NCBI GenBank assembly: GCA_963926475.1
Contig: CAWUXE010000001.1
Location: 1-64,000 of the forward strand
Reading direction: 5' to 3'
DNA: 64,000 nucleotides
Source of the DNA: UBA2040 sp002384725
GTDB taxonomy: Bacteria > Bacteroidota > Bacteroidia > Flavobacteriales_D > Crocinitomicaceae
Positions 35,099 to 43,445 of this stretch are shown one piece after another. How positions within the stretch are numbered: the stretch's first letter is position 1; each line of letters opens with the position of its first letter. Made by a program: the position numbers and the translations under genes. Under the pieces are notes generated by a model, which was given only the letters and a program-made list of their open reading frames with translations, was not told the DNA's origin and made no database searches.

Positions 35099-35771
35099 AA
35101 TCGTTGTCATAGGAACTAGTAGGGGAATCGGCAAGGAATTGGTCCTTGAGTTGGCGAGCAATCCCGACAATGAAGTTTATGCTCTTTCTAGAAGCAACAA
35201 CGACGCATTTTCGGCACATACCAATATTCTTTTTCATTCTTTCGATCTAGAATCTCCCACTGTTCGTGCTGATGCGAAAGCGATTTTCGAAACTATTGGC
35301 ACTATAAATTTTATGGTGAATAACGCAGGTAAACTGGTCAACAAACCATTTACCGAAATCACGGCTGAAGAACTTCAATCGTGTTATCAAGTAAACATTC
35401 TCGGTATTTTTCAGACCATGCAAGCTGCCTTACCTTTTTTGAATGAAAACGGTTGTCATGTTGTCAATATCAGTTCAATGGGCGGATATCAAGGCAGTTT
35501 GAAGTTTCCTGGTTTGAGCGCTTATTCTACCTCTAAAGCGGCCATTTGTAGTTTCACTGAACTCTTTTCGGAAGAATACAAAGACACAAAAATCGCCATG
35601 AATTGTCTCTGTCTTGGAGCTGTTCAAACAGAAATGTTGGAAGAGGCCTTTCCAGGCTATGAAGCGCCGCATCAACCGAGTGAAATGGCAAAGTTCATAG
35701 CCGATTTTCTTTATACAGGATACAAATTCTTCCAAGGTAAAATTTTACCGGTTTCTATTTCCAATCCTTAG
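35091..35771 (+). CDS. Short-chain dehydrogenase/reductase
   Basis: A 226-residue classical SDR. It has the cofactor loop GTSRGIG near residue 8 and the NNAG motif near residue 78. The catalytic site is a serine in NISSMGG and the YSTSK tyrosine-lysine pair near residue 144. It reduces or oxidises a carbonyl/hydroxyl with NAD(P); substrate unknown. It overlaps the preceding reductase gene by eight bases, pointing to a shared pathway with an oxygenated intermediate. Confidence 0.87.
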   Translation: MNKIVVIGTSRGIGKELVLELASNPDNEVYALSRSNNDAFSAHTNILFHSFDLESPTVRADAKAIFETIGTINFMVNNAGKLVNKPFTEITAEELQSCYQVNILGIFQTMQAALPFLNENGCHVVNISSMGGYQGSLKFPGLSAYSTSKAAICSFTELFSEEYKDTKIAMNCLCLGAVQTEMLEEAFPGYEAPHQPSEMAKFIADFLYTGYKFFQGKILPVSISNP

Positions 35772-35806
35772 TCCTGCGATTCACATTAGGTAGGACTCCT
35801 TTTTTC
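35770..35806 (+). terminator. Possible rho-independent terminator after the SDR gene
   Basis: AGTCCT (35770-35775) pairs with AGGACT (35792-35797) ahead of a T-rich tract to about 35806. The stem is short and the loop long, so confidence is moderate. Confidence 0.45.
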
Positions 35807-35846
35807 TTTTGTCGAGGGCTTTTTTTTACGTAATTTCATGGTGGTA

Positions 35847-36860
35847 ATGAAAAGTCAAATTCTATTCTTTATTCTGTTCACGTGTATTTCATTCAATAAA
35901 AATTGGGCGCAAGACATTCATTGGTCACAGTTTCCAGACAATCCAATCTACCAAAGTCCAGGTCAAGCCGGGAATTTTAAGGGTGATTTTCGATTTATTG
36001 CCAATTATCGCGATCAATGGCGCAGCGTTACCGTTCCCTTTCAAACCTTGTCTGTTTCAGCTGATAGTAGACTTCTCACAAAAGAGCAAAAAGAAATTGG
36101 TTATGGCCTACTTGTATTTCACGATGTTGTTGGTGATGGTCAATTGCGAACACTCGAAATTCAAGGCAATGTAAATGTATTGATTCCTTTGAACAAGGAT
36201 TCGAGTTTTTCTATCCGACCTGGGATCAATTTAGGCATGAACCAACGTCGACTCAACGCGAATCAATTCTATTTTGATAATCAGTTCAATGGGATTGAGT
36301 TTGATCCTGGATTGTCCACCAACGAGGTTTTTCAGATCGAAAGCAAAACGAATTTATCGACGGGAATAGGCACTGTTTTCGACTGGGAAATTAATTCGAA
36401 AGGGAAATTGAACTCTGGTATTGGCTTCTACAATCTAAATCGTCCCAACCAAGGTTTTTTCGGACAGAAAATTACGCGTGATATTCGCACCAATGTTTTT
36501 GCCAACTATGAGCATCATTTGCGATCTAATTTATTTTTGAAACCATCGGCTAATATTTCGTTACAAGGAAAGTATCGTGAAGTCGTTTTGGGATCGTCGA
36601 TAAAATATGTTTTAAACAATCAGAAAGTGGTGTACAGAGCTGTGCAAGGTGGAGTTTGGTATCGATTGAAAGACGCAATGTATTTCTCGGCAGGAATGGA
36701 TTATCAGAATTGGTTCTTTGGCATAAGTTATGATTTGAATTTTTCAAAACTCACACAAGCCAGTGGTGCTCGTGGAGGAATCGAATTTGCGGTTCGTTAT
36801 ATTTTAACTTCTGTGAAACCTAAAAAAATAATACACCGGGTATGTCCAGATTATATCTAA
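35847..36860 (+). CDS. PorP/SprF-family outer-membrane protein
   Basis: A 337-residue outer-membrane beta-barrel of the PorP/SprF family, which accompanies T9SS substrates or gliding adhesins and is a partner for their surface attachment. The signal peptide ends WAQ. The family opening follows (DIHWSQFPDNPIYQSPGQAGNFKGDFRFIANYRDQW), and GISYDLNFSKL lies near the C-terminus. I prefer the ATG at 35847 over 35838 because it starts a normal signal peptide. Its end overlaps the next gene by 19 bases, and the partner is an OmpA-type protein, the usual pairing. Confidence 0.88.
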   Translation: MKSQILFFILFTCISFNKNWAQDIHWSQFPDNPIYQSPGQAGNFKGDFRFIANYRDQWRSVTVPFQTLSVSADSRLLTKEQKEIGYGLLVFHDVVGDGQLRTLEIQGNVNVLIPLNKDSSFSIRPGINLGMNQRRLNANQFYFDNQFNGIEFDPGLSTNEVFQIESKTNLSTGIGTVFDWEINSKGKLNSGIGFYNLNRPNQGFFGQKITRDIRTNVFANYEHHLRSNLFLKPSANISLQGKYREVVLGSSIKYVLNNQKVVYRAVQGGVWYRLKDAMYFSAGMDYQNWFFGISYDLNFSKLTQASGARGGIEFAVRYILTSVKPKKIIHRVCPDYI

Positions 36861-39079
36861 TCCTTTTCTTGGTTTTTGGGTGCGCGACGAATAGTTTCGG
36901 CCAATCGGAATTGAGCAAATACCTCAAGTACGCGGAAGAACAATTTCAAAAAGGCGATTATTATTATTCCCTCGATTATTACCAAAAAGCGATGGCGATT
37001 GACTCCAATTCTGTCGATATTCTTTGGAATTACGCTGAAACGCTTCGTGCGTATAAGGATTATAAAAAAGCCGAATATTATTACGAGAAAGTCTATAAAC
37101 GGGAAGAAACGTTGATTCATCCAGCAAGTTTGCTCCAATTGGGATTGATGCAAAAGCAGAACGGAAAATATGAGGAGGCGTTAGAAACTTTCAAAAAATC
37201 CAAAAAGAAATACGCAAAAGACAAAAAAGGATATTTCTATCAAAAGTCGAGACGCGAAATCGAGAGCTGCTTGTGGGCAAAAGAACAATTTGAAGGGAAA
37301 TATCCTATCGCTCCTTTGGCAAGCACAGTGAACTCAGAAGATGCGGAATTTGGCCACATGGTGCTCAATGGGAAATTAATTTTCTCTTCTCTTAAGGCAG
37401 ATTCTATTTCAAGTAATGAGGAAGTCTATTCAAAGATTTATCGAACCTTGCTTTATCAGCAAGACTTGACAAATACAGGAAATGAAAAGCCAGAGTTGAT
37501 TGAAAGTTTGTATTTCGATAATATGAGTGCTGGAAACGGCGTTTTCTCACTCGATAGCTCACGCTACTATTTCAGTTTGTGCTCGGATGATGGCCACAAC
37601 TACCGTTGTAAAATAATGGTTACGCAATACCGAAACGGAAAATGGTTTGGTGCCGATTCTCTTGGATCTATCATTAATGAATCGGGCAGCAACACAACCA
37701 TGCCTGCCATTTCCGATTGGGATGGAAAGGAAATTTTGATTTTTGCCAGCGATAGAGATGGAACCGAAGGAGGTTTGGATTTGTGGTATTCTGAAATAAA
37801 AAACGGCAATCAATACGGGAAAGTCAGAAACATAAAATCGCTCAATTCTCTCGACAATGAAACTTCACCTTGGTGGGATAAGCAAACCAAAACTTTGTAT
37901 TTTTCCAGTTCTTGGTACGACGGAATGGGTGGTTTGGACATTTTTTCATCGCAATACGACGAGAAACTAGGTGAACCTGTCAATTTGGGACTCCCGTACA
38001 ACAGTCCAGCGAATGATTTGTATTTCTTTATCGATGCGAATAATCACTATTTAACAAGCAATCGTTTGGGTGTAAATTATAGCAAAAACCCAACGTGCTG
38101 CAGCGATATTTTCAAGATTGAGTTCCCGGAAATAAAACCGCCTATCACCAAAGAAGAAACATTGGCCGAACTCAGTAAGCGACTTCCGGTGACGCTTTAT
38201 TTCCACAACGATGTGCCTAATCCACGGAGTACATTGCCAACTTCAGAAGTGAACTATATCAATAGCTACAACGATTATAGAGAGATGTTGTACAAATACC
38301 AAAACGAATATTCAAGCGGACTGACAGGCGAAAAATCGGATGATGCAAAAGAGGACATCGAAAGTTTCTTTGTAGAATACGTCGATCAAGGTGTCAAGGA
38401 TTTGAATCAATTCCGAGATGTATTATTCGATGTGCTTTCAAAAGGCGCGAAAATCAACTTAACGATTAAAGGATTTGCCTCTCCACTCGCTAAAAGTGAT
38501 TACAATGTCAACCTTACAAAAAGAAGAATCGTCTCTCTCATCAATTATTTGAACGCATATGAGGGTGGTGTTTTTAAAGAATACATTTCTCAAAAAGCTA
38601 CCAATGGTGGGAAATTAACCTTCACTGAAGTTCCATTTGGAGAATACACGGCAAATACTTTGGTGAGTGACAATTTAAATGATCAAAAAAACTCGGTGTA
38701 TTCTCGGGCGGCTGGACTTGAACGGAAAATAGAAATTCAAAGTGTTCAGTTTATAAAAGACAGTATTGTCGATTTACCGATGACCGCAAATGAAAACATA
38801 AGAGACATTGGCATCATTGCTAAAAACAAAAAAGTGGAAATTTCTTATACGGTCACCAATACAAATGATCATTCTATTGAATTACTCCCTCCTCGTTCGC
38901 CCTGCGATTGCAGTGTGGTAGAATTAGAGAAATCTAAATTATTGCCTGGTGAATCTACTGTTGTAAAAGTGGTTTTTGACCCTACCAATTATGATGGAAA
39001 GGTGGTGAAGTCCGTCTATTTAAAATCCAAAAATAGCGAAGAAGAAATTCGTCTAGTTTTGACAGGAACAATACAATAA
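36842..39079 (+). CDS. TPR / PD40 propeller / OmpA-like protein with C-terminal DUF1573-like domain
   Basis: A 745-residue envelope protein with a signal sequence (residues 1-20, ending SFG). TPR helices follow (about 25-135: EEQFQKGDYYYSLDYYQKAM, NYAETLRAYKDYKKAEYYY). A WD40-like PD40 propeller comes next (about 160-420: SDRDGTEGGLDLWYS, FSSSWYDGMGGLDIFSS). An OmpA-type peptidoglycan-binding region spans about 520-650 (ASPLAKSDYNVNLTKRR). It ends in a DUF1573-like Ig module (about 655-745: PCDCSVVELEKSKLLPGESTVVKVVFDP). The first three parts match the PorE-like partners of PorP/SprF; the DUF1573-like tail is an added domain. It overlaps the PorP/SprF gene by 19 bases and probably tethers that complex to the cell wall. 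Confidence 0.85.
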   Translation: MSRLYLILFLVFGCATNSFGQSELSKYLKYAEEQFQKGDYYYSLDYYQKAMAIDSNSVDILWNYAETLRAYKDYKKAEYYYEKVYKREETLIHPASLLQLGLMQKQNGKYEEALETFKKSKKKYAKDKKGYFYQKSRREIESCLWAKEQFEGKYPIAPLASTVNSEDAEFGHMVLNGKLIFSSLKADSISSNEEVYSKIYRTLLYQQDLTNTGNEKPELIESLYFDNMSAGNGVFSLDSSRYYFSLCSDDGHNYRCKIMVTQYRNGKWFGADSLGSIINESGSNTTMPAISDWDGKEILIFASDRDGTEGGLDLWYSEIKNGNQYGKVRNIKSLNSLDNETSPWWDKQTKTLYFSSSWYDGMGGLDIFSSQYDEKLGEPVNLGLPYNSPANDLYFFIDANNHYLTSNRLGVNYSKNPTCCSDIFKIEFPEIKPPITKEETLAELSKRLPVTLYFHNDVPNPRSTLPTSEVNYINSYNDYREMLYKYQNEYSSGLTGEKSDDAKEDIESFFVEYVDQGVKDLNQFRDVLFDVLSKGAKINLTIKGFASPLAKSDYNVNLTKRRIVSLINYLNAYEGGVFKEYISQKATNGGKLTFTEVPFGEYTANTLVSDNLNDQKNSVYSRAAGLERKIEIQSVQFIKDSIVDLPMTANENIRDIGIIAKNKKVEISYTVTNTNDHSIELLPPRSPCDCSVVELEKSKLLPGESTVVKVVFDPTNYDGKVVKSVYLKSKNSEEEIRLVLTGTIQ

Positions 39080-39103
39080 TAGCGGCTAAAAAATAGATTC
39101 TTT

Positions 39104-39111
39104 TAACTTTG
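39104..39111 (+). promoter_or_regulatory. Candidate -7 promoter element for the acyltransferase gene
   Basis: TAACTTTG ends 15 bases before the ATG at 39127. An earlier in-frame TTG (39109) lies inside this element and is therefore rejected as the start. Confidence 0.5.
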
Positions 39112-39126
39112 TACAAAACCCAATTA

Positions 39127-40308
39127 ATGAGTGAAGAAACATCGGTTGTAGTTATGGCGCCAAGAGAAAGGTTAAAGTTTATCGACATGGCCCGTTCTAT
39201 CGCAATTTTGCTGATGTTGGAAGGTCATTTTATAGGACTTACACTAAACGATGCGTACCGAAATGATGAAAACGCAATTTATGCTGCTTGGAATTTCGTG
39301 CGAGGTTTCACTGCTCCCATGTTCTTTACGGTTACGGGACTGGTATTCGTGTACTTGCTTACGAACAATATGCAAGCTGGGTATTTCACAAACAAAAGGG
39401 TCAAAAAAGGGTTTCGACGCTCGTTAGAATTATTGTTTTGGGGCTATTTCTTACAAACGAACCTTCAAAACCTTCCTGAATATTTGTTGGGAAATATTAG
39501 TAATTGGGTGACTGCTTTTCACGTATTACAGAGTATTGGTATTGCGATTGCATTTATTCTGTTGATTTTCGGACTATATAAATTAATCGGAAAAGGTCCG
39601 CTCTGGTTGTATTATTTTCTCGCGGCCACCACACTTTTCGCTTTCTATCCTTATTTGAAAAATCTTCCTGAAGGCGTCTATTTGTTGAATGGTTGGCCTG
39701 AAATCCTTCAAAACATGGTCAAAGGCCCGAATAGTGTTTTCCCCATCGTACCTTGGGTTGCATTTTCTCTTTATGGCGGAATGGTGGGTGCCTTATTGAA
39801 TAAGTTCCATCATTATGTCCGAAAAGACTGGTTCCCAATTACCTTCATCGGTTTAGGTTTAACACTTAACCTATTCGGCTACAGCATTTTCGAAGCGGTT
39901 GATGCGGGGTTCAGATATATCCATCCTGAAAGTCCAATTGATTTATCGTTCAACGCATGGCTTTATGGACGTTTAGGGCAAGTTCTAATTGTAATTGGGC
40001 TGTTGATGATTATTGAAAAATACCTACACGTGAAAGACTCACTTTTCCTAAAAGTAGGTCAAAACACTCTGCAAATTTACATTGTGCATGTTATCGTTCT
40101 ATATAGTGGAATCTTCGGAATTGGCTTAAACCAATACTTCAAGAATGCCTTTAACCCATACCAAGCGATTGGAGCCGCCATTTGTTTCATCACCGTATTC
40201 GTAATCTTCACCAAATACTTGGAACCACTAACGGTTATTTACGATAAGTTTAAATGGTATTTGTTCTATCCATTCCGAAAGGTGAAAAAAGCGATTTTTA
40301 AAGCTTAG
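39127..40308 (+). CDS. DUF1624/HGSNAT-like membrane acyltransferase
   Basis: A 393-residue polytopic membrane protein with about ten hydrophobic segments. It opens with the pattern of heparan-alpha-glucosaminide N-acetyltransferase-like (DUF1624) proteins: RLKFIDMARSIAILLMLEGHF, where the His is the candidate acyl-relay residue, followed by FVRGFTAPMFFTVTGLVF. Such proteins move an acyl group across the inner membrane to a sugar; the substrate here is unknown. It could also be placed with acyltransferase-3 proteins. It converges with the SGNH hydrolase gene, the two stops overlapping by four bases. Confidence 0.72.
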   Translation: MSEETSVVVMAPRERLKFIDMARSIAILLMLEGHFIGLTLNDAYRNDENAIYAAWNFVRGFTAPMFFTVTGLVFVYLLTNNMQAGYFTNKRVKKGFRRSLELLFWGYFLQTNLQNLPEYLLGNISNWVTAFHVLQSIGIAIAFILLIFGLYKLIGKGPLWLYYFLAATTLFAFYPYLKNLPEGVYLLNGWPEILQNMVKGPNSVFPIVPWVAFSLYGGMVGALLNKFHHYVRKDWFPITFIGLGLTLNLFGYSIFEAVDAGFRYIHPESPIDLSFNAWLYGRLGQVLIVIGLLMIIEKYLHVKDSLFLKVGQNTLQIYIVHVIVLYSGIFGIGLNQYFKNAFNPYQAIGAAICFITVFVIFTKYLEPLTVIYDKFKWYLFYPFRKVKKAIFKA

Positions 40309-41387
40309 CTTTTCTTCTTCGGCTTATTTCCTTTGGTCGGTTTAATTTTCGGCTTACGCGTCGGTTTCTTTGGAGCAGTGAATTTCACCTTGCGCATTAT
40401 TTCTCTTGTCCCACATTCGTCCTCCACATTTAAAAGAACTTTGTATCTTCCCGATCTTTTGTATTTGTGACTTACCTTTTTATCTGTTGAAGTTGTTCCA
40501 TCACCAAAATCCCAATTTACACTTATCGCATTTTGAAAACTGGCAACCCCTTTTAGCACATATTCACCTTGAGGTGTGGCACTCCAAGTGATACTATGAA
40601 AATTTTGACTCAATCTATAGCGCTCAAAACTCTTAAGGACAAAACCTCCGGCGGCTTTTTGTATAATTGGGGCAATTGCATTGCTAATAGTTGAGGTCAT
40701 CGCCCCTTCTGGACTTTCTTTAAAAATAGAAGCATAAAAAGTACACGCCGAAAGATAAGATCCATTTTTACTTGGATGTGCCTTATCCGCATCATACAAT
40801 TCAATTTCCGGATTACTTTCACGGACCTTACGCCACACTTTACCAACAGGAACGATAGGAATTTGCAATGAATCACTCAAGTATTGATAACCGTCTGCAA
40901 TAAGCTCAGACATGGCCTCATAGGTATTTGTTTCTTCTCTTTCTTGAAAACCTTCTTTGTACCCCCATGTCATTTGCAACAGAATGTTGGTGCAAGGATT
41001 GTTGGCTTTTATTGAATCAATAATTGTATTGATATAAGGCATCGTAGCCGTGTCTATATAATCCGGTGAGAACGATAGCTCTCTGCTGTATCCTTGCAGT
41101 ACAATGCAGTCCCATTGGCGACTCTTTATGGCTACAAAAAGATCTGGTCGAGTAGTATGTACATTAAATGATGCTCCGCTTCTCGTGTTTTTCTCCACAT
41201 GAACCGTCTTTCCTTTGGATTTACAAATTTTATCAAAAATAGACGGCATCTCATTCATATGGGTATAACTATTACCAACGAATAAAACGCTAAGTTCGTC
41301 CTTCTGTCCTTTTTGAGCGTATGCTTGGGTTCCAAAAAGGAAAGCCAACATAACTCTGAACATTTTTTTCATGAATATTTTCTTCAT
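40305..41387 (-). CDS. Secreted SGNH-type hydrolase with PKD domain and lysine-rich tail
   Basis: A 360-residue exported esterase-like protein. It has a signal peptide (to about residue 24, AYAQ) and an SGNH hydrolase domain: nucleophile Ser in FVGNSYT near residue 39 and the catalytic Asp/His in DADKAHPSKNG near residue 205. A PKD domain follows (about 270-340: WDFGDGTTS, HKYKRSGRYKVLLNV). The C-terminal tail is very basic (PKKPTRKPKIKPTKGNKP), not a T9SS sorting domain. SGNH enzymes remove acyl groups from sugars or lipids. The basic tail may hold the protein on anionic envelope polymers; that is inference. Confidence 0.8.
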   Translation of the reverse strand: MKKIFMKKMFRVMLAFLFGTQAYAQKGQKDELSVLFVGNSYTHMNEMPSIFDKICKSKGKTVHVEKNTRSGASFNVHTTRPDLFVAIKSRQWDCIVLQGYSRELSFSPDYIDTATMPYINTIIDSIKANNPCTNILLQMTWGYKEGFQEREETNTYEAMSELIADGYQYLSDSLQIPIVPVGKVWRKVRESNPEIELYDADKAHPSKNGSYLSACTFYASIFKESPEGAMTSTISNAIAPIIQKAAGGFVLKSFERYRLSQNFHSITWSATPQGEYVLKGVASFQNAISVNWDFGDGTTSTDKKVSHKYKRSGRYKVLLNVEDECGTREIMRKVKFTAPKKPTRKPKIKPTKGNKPKKKS

Positions 41388-41406
41388 TCTTGATGGAAAT
41401 CAAATA

Positions 41407-41802
41407 TCATACCTGAATAGCTCGAATGCTTGAGGCAATATCTTCGAGTTCAACAGAGGTCAAAGATAATTTCTCCTGCTGGAAATTCATATCCGCTACT
41501 GAATTTATTGGAATTAGGTGAATATGCGCATGCAAAACCTCCAATCCAACGACGGCAACACCAACTTTAGTGCAAGGACAAGCCCCTTTAATTTTCTTCG
41601 CTACAGTTTTTGCGAATACCATCATTTCACCTAGGCTGTTATCGTCCATATCGAAAACATAATCTACTTCGTTTTTTGGGATTACTAAAACATGCCCTTT
41701 ACGCAGTGGAAATACATCTAGAAATGCAAGATGATTATCATCTTCATGCACTTTATGCGATGGAATCTCGCCAGAAACTATTTTTGAAAAGATGGTGCTC
41801 AT
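41407..41802 (-). CDS. HIT-family nucleotide hydrolase
   Basis: A 131-residue histidine-triad protein of the HINT/Fhit-like branch. It has the N-terminal IFSKIVSGEIPSHKVHEDD, FLDVFPLRKGHVLVIPK, and the active-site triad HAHIHLIPI near residue 95. HIT proteins hydrolyse nucleoside phosphoramidates or adenylated intermediates. Its ATG overlaps the greA stop by four bases (ATGA), the usual greA-HIT pairing in Bacteroidota. Confidence 0.93.
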   Translation of the reverse strand: MSTIFSKIVSGEIPSHKVHEDDNHLAFLDVFPLRKGHVLVIPKNEVDYVFDMDDNSLGEMMVFAKTVAKKIKGACPCTKVGVAVVGLEVLHAHIHLIPINSVADMNFQQEKLSLTSVELEDIASSIRAIQV

Positions 41803-42275
41803 CCTCTTGAAATTTCCATTATTTCAAACTGAATGATTCCATTTGGCGTTTCCACATCTGCCAGGTCGCCTTTCGACTTCCCTAATAATCCTTTTCCAAT
41901 TGGTGAATCAACTGAAATCTTCTTGGCTTTGAGATCTGCTTCATTTTCAGCCACAAGTGTGTATTCCATTTCCATATCGTTCTTGATGTTTTTAATCTTC
42001 ACTTTAGATAGAATAAAAACTCTCGAATTATCAATATTCGATTCATCGATTAGACGTGCATTGCCAAGAACGACTTCCAATTTTGAAATCTTCATCTCTA
42101 ATAAACCTTGTGCTTCTTTTGCGGCATCATATTCTGCATTCTCGGACAAATCACCTTTGTCACGGGCCTCCCCTATTTGGGCGCTTATTGAAGGTCTTTG
42201 CACAGTTTTCATATCGTGCAATTCATTTTTTAATTTTTGAAGTCCTTCAGCTGTATAATAAGAAATTTGAGACAT
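41799..42275 (-). CDS. greA: Transcription elongation factor GreA
   Basis: A 158-residue GreA, the full family length. It rescues backtracked RNA polymerase by stimulating cleavage of the nascent transcript. The N-terminal coiled coil carries the acidic tip (GDLSENAEYDAAKEAQ), and the C-terminal FKBP-like domain ends with SPIGKGLLGKSKGDLADVETPNG. It is co-translated with the HIT gene downstream. Confidence 0.95.
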   Translation of the reverse strand: MSQISYYTAEGLQKLKNELHDMKTVQRPSISAQIGEARDKGDLSENAEYDAAKEAQGLLEMKISKLEVVLGNARLIDESNIDNSRVFILSKVKIKNIKNDMEMEYTLVAENEADLKAKKISVDSPIGKGLLGKSKGDLADVETPNGIIQFEIMEISRG

Positions 42276-42308
42276 ATCGCTTCTTTTTTCGTATTGTTAT
42301 TAAATGCA

Positions 42309-42337
42309 AACAAGAGAGCCTTAAGAGCTCTCTTGTT
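42309..42337 (-). terminator. Hairpin terminator between the PorV-family gene and greA
   Basis: A perfect 11-base stem, AACAAGAGAGC (42309-42319) with GCTCTCTTGTT (42327-42337), and a 7-base loop. On the minus strand it follows the PorV-family stop codon and runs into TTTGCATTT. Confidence 0.75.
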
Positions 42338-42361
42338 CAACAAAGATACTAAACGTTTCTT

Positions 42362-43405
42362 TTATTTCAAGTCTATTGTAATACCAAAAGTGTGAACAAT
42401 TCCAAAAACTCCAGCAAATCGAGAGCTATACTCAACTCCTAAAGCTGTTTGATTTTTTCCTACTAATGCATCAACTGAAAATCCAGCTGTTGGTCCAACC
42501 ATAGCATTTGATCTATTTTCTGCGGAGAATAAATTTTTCTCATAAACGAATCCAGCTCTTAAATTAAAAGCGAACTTGTCTAAATTCATTCCATAATTTG
42601 CTCCTAAGCGAAACTGGTCATAGAAAAATGAGTTGGCTGTATAACCAAAGGCTATAATCAACTTACTCTTTTCATCTAAATTAAAGTCATAAGAACCACC
42701 AATCGCCAGTAACGATGGTAACTCATACGCCTGAATTCTTTGGTCTAATGATGTTAAAGCCGACGTTTCATTGTTGTTGGCTTGAAGTGTAAATCCATCG
42801 CCTTTATACTTGATTGTCGGTCCTACATTTTTCAAAGTGATTCCAAATTTCATTTGGTCTTGCTCACCTGTCACATATTGTATACCTGCGTCTAATGCTA
42901 CTCCATTTCCTCTTACATTGAAAATACTCTCAGAAAGTACCTTCAAGTTTATTCCAGCATATATGGAACTAGAGAAAGCCTTGGCATAACCAACGTTAAC
43001 AATATTCGTTCGGGGAGAAAATGTACCAATTCCACCTTCTGGAATATTTACTGTCGTAACATCAATATCTCCGTAGTTCATGGATTGAACACTTACTGTA
43101 AGAACTCCGTCATCTGAAATTCGTTGAGCAATACCAGCAGAATAAAATTGTATACCTGCACTACCCATCCAATTTGCGGTGTTGAACTTCAATTGAGTTT
43201 TATCAGTAAAAGCCAATCCTGCGATGTTCAAGTAAGAAGCTTCCAAACCTTTAGCATTTGCAATATTTGCATCACCTAAAGCAGAACTTCTTGCCCATGG
43301 ATTAACTAAAAGCATACTAGCTCCACTTGAGCCTACACGATCTTCGTTTCCCGCCGAGGCGAATAATCCGATCATCATGGCCGAGACAAACAAACTTCTT
43401 TTCAT
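42362..43405 (-). CDS. PorV/PorQ-family outer-membrane protein
   Basis: A 347-residue FadL-like outer-membrane barrel of the PorV/PorQ (UPF0164) family. PorV shuttles T9SS cargo from the translocon to the attachment complex. I chose the ATG at 43403-43405 (MKRSLFVSAMM), which begins a standard signal peptide. Longer frames run back into the preceding gene. Landmarks are SGASMLLVNPWARSSALGDANIANAKGLEASYLNIAGLA and KTQLKFNTANWMG. It is the third gene of a TonB receptor-giant T9SS protein-PorV set, so it may be a dedicated shuttle for that cargo. Confidence 0.85.
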   Translation of the reverse strand: MKRSLFVSAMMIGLFASAGNEDRVGSSGASMLLVNPWARSSALGDANIANAKGLEASYLNIAGLAFTDKTQLKFNTANWMGSAGIQFYSAGIAQRISDDGVLTVSVQSMNYGDIDVTTVNIPEGGIGTFSPRTNIVNVGYAKAFSSSIYAGINLKVLSESIFNVRGNGVALDAGIQYVTGEQDQMKFGITLKNVGPTIKYKGDGFTLQANNNETSALTSLDQRIQAYELPSLLAIGGSYDFNLDEKSKLIIAFGYTANSFFYDQFRLGANYGMNLDKFAFNLRAGFVYEKNLFSAENRSNAMVGPTAGFSVDALVGKNQTALGVEYSSRFAGVFGIVHTFGITIDLK

Positions 43406-43445
43406 ATTTATGATTGAATTTTTCATTTTCTTCTGCATTTCTAAA

